Origin: Lachnoclostridium sp.
GTDB lineage: Bacteria > Bacillota > Clostridia > Lachnospirales > Lachnospiraceae
Assembly: GCA_003445895.1 (NCBI GenBank)
Contig: DMCD01000019.1
Span: 1-8,265, forward strand
Direction: 5' to 3'
Length of the DNA: 8,265 nt
The position numbers and the translations under genes are program-made. Of the stretch, positions 5,290 to 8,265 are shown one piece after another. How positions within the stretch are numbered: the stretch's first letter is position 1; every line of letters starts with the position of its first letter. The notes below the pieces were generated by a model. That model saw only the letters and a program-made list of their open reading frames with translations. It searched no databases and had not been told where the DNA came from.

Positions 5290-5745
5290 ATGTACAGAAT
5301 ACGAAACGAGCAGAGCTTTGATTCCGCTCACTTTCTGAAGGATTATATCGGGAAATGCCATAACCTCCACGGCCACCGCTGGAGAGTTGTCGTGGAGGCA
5401 GCAGGAGAGAGACTGAGCAGGGAGACGCAGACCCGGGGGATGCTGTTTGACTTCGGGGACATGAAGGCTGCGCTGAAGGAGCTCTGCGATGCTCTGGACC
5501 ACTGCTTTATCTATGAGGAGGGGTCCCTTCGGGAGAGCACGGTAAAGGCGCTCCGGGAGGAGGACTTCCGGCTGGTGGAAGTGCCCTTCCGTCCCACGGC
5601 GGAGAATTTTGCCCGGTATTTCTTTGAAGAGATGCGAAAGAAGGGATTTTCCATGAGCCGGGTGGAGGTCTATGAGACCCCGAATAACTGTGCGGTCTAT
5701 GAAGAGACGGAAACCGGCACGGATACGGGGGTATTTGGCGAATGA
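5290..5745 (+). CDS. queD: 6-carboxy-5,6,7,8-tetrahydropterin synthase
   Basis: QueD converts dihydroneopterin triphosphate to 6-carboxytetrahydropterin, the second step from GTP to preQ1. It is a cytoplasmic zinc enzyme of the 6-pyruvoyltetrahydropterin synthase fold. The 151-residue protein has the zinc ligands His14 (FDSAHFL), His27 and His29 in CHNLHGHRW, the catalytic Cys23, the conserved DH pair (70-71), and TAEN (103-106) and YET (127-129) for pterin binding. ATG at 5290 is chosen because AAAGGAG lies 6 bases upstream; an in-frame ATG at 5239 follows directly on the terminator T tract and has no ribosome binding site. First gene of the que operon; its TGA overlaps the queE ATG (ATGA), indicating coupled translation. 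Regulation is presumably through the preQ1 leader. Nothing unusual is seen in the protein. Confidence 0.95.
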   Translation: MYRIRNEQSFDSAHFLKDYIGKCHNLHGHRWRVVVEAAGERLSRETQTRGMLFDFGDMKAALKELCDALDHCFIYEEGSLRESTVKALREEDFRLVEVPFRPTAENFARYFFEEMRKKGFSMSRVEVYETPNNCAVYEETETGTDTGVFGE

Positions 5746-6398
5746 GAGTGGTCGAGAAGTTTGTAAGCATCAACGGCGAGGGGCAGAGAGCCGGGGAGCC
5801 GGCGGCCTTTGTCCGGTTTCAGGGCTGCAATCTGTGCTGCAGCTGGTGCGACACAAAGTGGGCAAATGTTCCGGACTGCCCTTATGAGGAGATGAGTCCC
5901 GCCGAGGTGGCAGCCTGGGCGGATGAGACCGGGATTACCAATGTGACCCTCACCGGCGGGGAGCCCCTTCTGCAGAAGGAGATGGGAGAGCTTCTTCCGA
6001 TGCTCCTTGCAGACGGAAAACACCGGGTGGAGATCGAAACCAACGGGTCGGTGGACATTGCGCCCTTCTGCGAAAAAGACCGTCCGGCCTTTACGCTGGA
6101 CTATAAGCTTCCGGGAAGCGGCTGCGAGGCCCGGATGAACACCGCCAATTACGGGCTGCTTCGTTCGGAGGACACGGTGAAATTCGTCATCGGAAGCAGG
6201 GAGGACCTGGAACGGGCGAAGGAGATCATGGAGCAGTACGGGCTTATCGGCCGCTGCCAGGTATATCTGAGCCCGGTATTCGGGCAGATCGAACCGGCCG
6301 AAATGGCAGAATTTCTCACAGAACACCGGATGAACGGGGTCCGCATGCAGATTCAGATCCACAAGGTGATCTGGGACCCGGAGAAGAGAGGGGTATAG
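5742..6398 (+). CDS. queE: 7-carboxy-7-deazaguanine synthase (radical SAM)
   Basis: QueE rearranges 6-carboxytetrahydropterin to 7-carboxy-7-deazaguanine using S-adenosylmethionine and a 4Fe-4S cluster. The 218-residue protein is within the family range, somewhat short. The cluster motif CX3CX2C is formed by Cys29, Cys33 and Cys36 (an additional Cys32 sits beside it). [20 protein letters not shown] at 9-28 is the typical QueE lead-in, and TGGEP at 71-75 is the SAM-binding motif. The ATG overlaps the queD stop by 4 bases, so it is probably translated by coupling; no separate strong ribosome binding site is obvious. Only 2 bases separate its TAG from the folE ATG. The enzyme needs reduced flavodoxin or ferredoxin as electron source, not encoded here. 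Confidence 0.95.
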   Translation: MRVVEKFVSINGEGQRAGEPAAFVRFQGCNLCCSWCDTKWANVPDCPYEEMSPAEVAAWADETGITNVTLTGGEPLLQKEMGELLPMLLADGKHRVEIETNGSVDIAPFCEKDRPAFTLDYKLPGSGCEARMNTANYGLLRSEDTVKFVIGSREDLERAKEIMEQYGLIGRCQVYLSPVFGQIEPAEMAEFLTEHRMNGVRMQIQIHKVIWDPEKRGV

Positions 6399-6400
6399 GA

Positions 6401-6979
6401 ATGATTGACGAGAAAGCGATAGAAGAGCACATCCGGGGAATCCTTGTCGCCCTTGGCGATGACCCGGAGAGAGAGGGACTGAAGGATACGCCGAAGCGGG
6501 TGGCAAAGATGTGTTCCGAGGTCTTTGCAGGAATGAATTACACCAACCACGAGATCGCCGAGATGTTCAACAAGACCTTTGAGGACGGCGCCGATGCCGT
6601 GGTGGCGGAGAATCCCGGCCGGGTGGTGGTGGTGAAGGATATCGATATCTTCTCCTACTGTGAGCATCACATGGCCTTGATGTATGACATGAAGGTCAGC
6701 GTGGCCTACATCCCCCGGGGACGGGTCATCGGGCTCTCCAAGATTGCGAGAGTCTGCGACATGGTCGGAAAGCGGCTGCAGCTGCAGGAGCGGATCGGGG
6801 AGGATATTGCGGATATCATCACCGAGATCACGGGAAGCGAGGACGTGGCCGTCACCATCGTGGGGTGTCACAGCTGCATGAGCGCCCGGGGAATCCGGAA
6901 AGAGCAGGCGAAGACATTTACCACGGAGCTCCGGGGACAGTTCCGGGAGAATCCGAACCTGATGTTTTATCTTAAATAA
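6401..6979 (+). CDS. folE: GTP cyclohydrolase I
   Basis: FolE hydrolyses GTP to dihydroneopterin triphosphate, the entry step for both folate and preQ1. The 192-residue protein has the usual length for the homodecameric bacterial enzyme. The zinc-binding motif CEHH is at 87-90 (Cys87, His90) and the third ligand Cys159 lies in [10 protein letters not shown]; His89 and His157 match the catalytic histidines. [14 protein letters not shown] (101-114) is the conserved core strand. It is the third gene of the operon, with GAGAGGGG as ribosome binding site inside the end of queE. Its place between queE and queC indicates that this copy mainly serves deazaguanine synthesis; whether another folE serves folate cannot be seen from this window. 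Confidence 0.97.
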   Translation: MIDEKAIEEHIRGILVALGDDPEREGLKDTPKRVAKMCSEVFAGMNYTNHEIAEMFNKTFEDGADAVVAENPGRVVVVKDIDIFSYCEHHMALMYDMKVSVAYIPRGRVIGLSKIARVCDMVGKRLQLQERIGEDIADIITEITGSEDVAVTIVGCHSCMSARGIRKEQAKTFTTELRGQFRENPNLMFYLK

Positions 6980-6991
6980 AGGAGAACTCTT

Positions 6992-7675
6992 ATGAAAGCA
7001 CTGGTACTTTCCAGCGGCGGCGTGGATTCCACCACAGCCCTGGGTCTTGCGGTACAGAAATATGGTAAGGACAATGTCTATGCTCTGTCGGTTTCCTACG
7101 GGCAGAAGCATGATAAGGAGATAGAGGCGGCGAAGGCCGTGGCAGAGTATTACGGCGTGGAGCAGATGTTTCTGGATCTTTCCCTGATCTTTCAGTACAG
7201 CGACTGCTCCCTGCTGAAGCAGTCGGAGGAGGCGGTTCCGGAGAAGAGCTATGCGGAGCAGATTCAGGAGACGGGCGGGGAGGCGCCGGTGAGCACCTAT
7301 GTGCCCTTCCGGAACGGCCTGTTCCTGTCTTCGGCGGCCAGCATCGCACTGAGCCGGGGCTGCGGGGAGATCTGGTACGGCGCTCATGCCGATGATGCGG
7401 CAGGCGCGGCCTACCCGGACTGCTCTCCGGTCTTTAATAAGGCCATGGGAGATGCCATCTGGGAAGGCTCGGGCCATCAGCTCAGGATCTGCGCGCCCTT
7501 TGTGGAGGTGAACAAGGCGGAGGTGGTCCGCATCGGCCTTTCCATCGGCGTTCCTTATGAGCTTACCTGGTCCTGCTATGAGGGCGGGGAGGTGCCCTGC
7601 GGAAAGTGCGGCACCTGCATCGACCGGGCTGCGGCCTTTGCCGCCAACGGCGTAAAGGATCCGGCCCTGAAATAA
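6992..7675 (+). CDS. queC: 7-cyano-7-deazaguanine (preQ0) synthase
   Basis: QueC converts 7-carboxy-7-deazaguanine to preQ0 with ammonia and two ATP. It is a cytoplasmic N-type ATP pyrophosphatase. The 227-residue protein has the PP-loop SGGVDST (8-14), SYGQKH (35-40), the conserved PFRNG (105-109) and YPDC (141-144), and four zinc-binding cysteines near the C-terminus (195, 203, 206, 209) in CYEGGEVPCGKCGTC. The strong ribosome binding site AAAGGAG overlaps the folE stop codon and sits 7 bases before the ATG. No unusual features were seen. Confidence 0.97.
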   Translation: MKALVLSSGGVDSTTALGLAVQKYGKDNVYALSVSYGQKHDKEIEAAKAVAEYYGVEQMFLDLSLIFQYSDCSLLKQSEEAVPEKSYAEQIQETGGEAPVSTYVPFRNGLFLSSAASIALSRGCGEIWYGAHADDAAGAAYPDCSPVFNKAMGDAIWEGSGHQLRICAPFVEVNKAEVVRIGLSIGVPYELTWSCYEGGEVPCGKCGTCIDRAAAFAANGVKDPALK

Positions 7676-7731
7676 GAGAATCCCGGACAGAATAAAAACA
7701 GAAAATGCAGTGCAGAGAGGAAGAAACGGTT

Positions 7732-8214
7732 ATGAGAGAAAACGAAGGACTCACAAAGCTGGGAACCCACCAGACATCCTATAAGATGGATTACGCGCCG
7801 GAGGTGCTGGAGACATTTTCCAACAAGCATCCGGACAATGACTACTTTGTCAAGTTCAACTGCCCGGAATTCACCAGTCTCTGCCCCATCACCGGGCAGC
7901 CGGACTTTGCGACGATCTATATTTCCTACGTGCCGGGAGAGCGGATGGTGGAGAGCAAATCCCTGAAGCTCTACCTGTTTTCCTTCCGGAATCACGGGGA
8001 TTTCCACGAGGATGTGGTCAATATCATCATGAAGGACCTGATTAAGCTTATGGACCCGAAGTATATCGAGGTCTGGGGAAAGTTCCTTCCCAGAGGCGGC
8101 CTTTCCATCGACCCCTACTGCAATTACGGAAAGCCGGGCACAAAATGGGAGGATGTGGCCTGGGAGAGACTGAAGAGCCATGACCTTTATCCGGAGCGGG
8201 TGGACAACCGATAG
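7732..8214 (+). CDS. queF: NADPH-dependent 7-cyano-7-deazaguanine reductase (preQ1-forming)
   Basis: QueF reduces the nitrile of preQ0 to the amine of preQ1 with two NADPH. The 160-residue protein is the short, single-domain YkvM type found in Firmicutes rather than the long E. coli type. Cys51 ([13 protein letters not shown]) is the nucleophile forming the thioimide, Asp58 is the conserved proton donor, and ESKSLKLY (74-81) is the NADPH-binding QueF motif, followed by FHE at 91-93. ATG at 7732 is preferred over an in-frame ATG at 7705 because AGAGAGG lies upstream only of the second; the spacing (about 11 bases) is a little long. It is last in the operon after a 56-base gap that shows no terminator. 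The product preQ1 is the expected ligand of the leader riboswitch. Confidence 0.95.
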   Translation: MRENEGLTKLGTHQTSYKMDYAPEVLETFSNKHPDNDYFVKFNCPEFTSLCPITGQPDFATIYISYVPGERMVESKSLKLYLFSFRNHGDFHEDVVNIIMKDLIKLMDPKYIEVWGKFLPRGGLSIDPYCNYGKPGTKWEDVAWERLKSHDLYPERVDNR

Positions 8215-8265
8215 TCTGCGGGGAAATTCGTGGGATCCGGCCATCGAAAGACCGTGATTTCGGAT
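8215..8265. other. Downstream end of window, no feature seen
   Basis: After the queF stop there are 51 bases with no recognisable terminator hairpin or start of a further gene. The operon may continue or end beyond the window. Confidence 0.4.

Noticed and set aside
6638..6649. 12-base palindrome GATATCGATATC within folE
   Set aside because: Follows from the repeated Asp-Ile codons just before the CEHH motif; no reason to see a regulatory site.
6353..7477. 374-codon minus-strand open frame
   Set aside because: Lies over folE and queC on the opposite strand; no ribosome binding site or recognisable domain.

Overview
The window looks like chromosomal DNA from a GC-rich member of the Clostridia, probably Lachnospiraceae or a close relative. 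The basis is strong AGGAGG-type ribosome binding sites, Gram-positive style promoters, a riboswitch/terminator leader, and a cluster of membrane iron-sulfur and CXXC redox proteins that I associate with anaerobic Clostridia. The genus cannot be fixed from this window. I see no mobile element, CRISPR array, tRNA or rRNA.

Layout. Bases 1-295 hold no convincing gene, only two hairpins, one with arms of 27-28 nt. Bases 296-1150 (minus) encode a three-part protein: a NifX/NifB-type cofactor-binding domain, a His/Cys-rich metal-binding linker and a SlyD-like FKBP peptidyl-prolyl isomerase. Divergent from it, 1330-3829 (plus) is a two-gene redox operon. The first gene is a multi-pass membrane protein ending in a short CXXC module. 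The second overlaps it, starts at TTG, and fuses a NapH-like polyferredoxin membrane protein to a TlpA/ResA-type thioredoxin. Converging on it from the minus strand (3847-4995) is a tartrate/D-malate-type dehydrogenase of the isopropylmalate dehydrogenase superfamily, with a 24-bp perfect palindrome inside its first codons.

From a promoter at 5090-5118, a leader with a probable class I preQ1 riboswitch and an intrinsic terminator precedes the five-gene operon queD-queE-folE-queC-queF (5290-8214). These five enzymes form the complete route from GTP to preQ1, the precursor of queuosine in tRNA: FolE opens GTP, QueD makes carboxytetrahydropterin, QueE makes 7-carboxy-7-deazaguanine, QueC makes preQ0 and QueF reduces it to preQ1. 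The leader contains pairings that would let preQ1 shut the operon off by transcription attenuation.

The que operon is well understood. The less described parts are the left-hand fusion proteins, the inverted repeat over the start codon of the redox operon, and the intragenic palindrome in the dehydrogenase.
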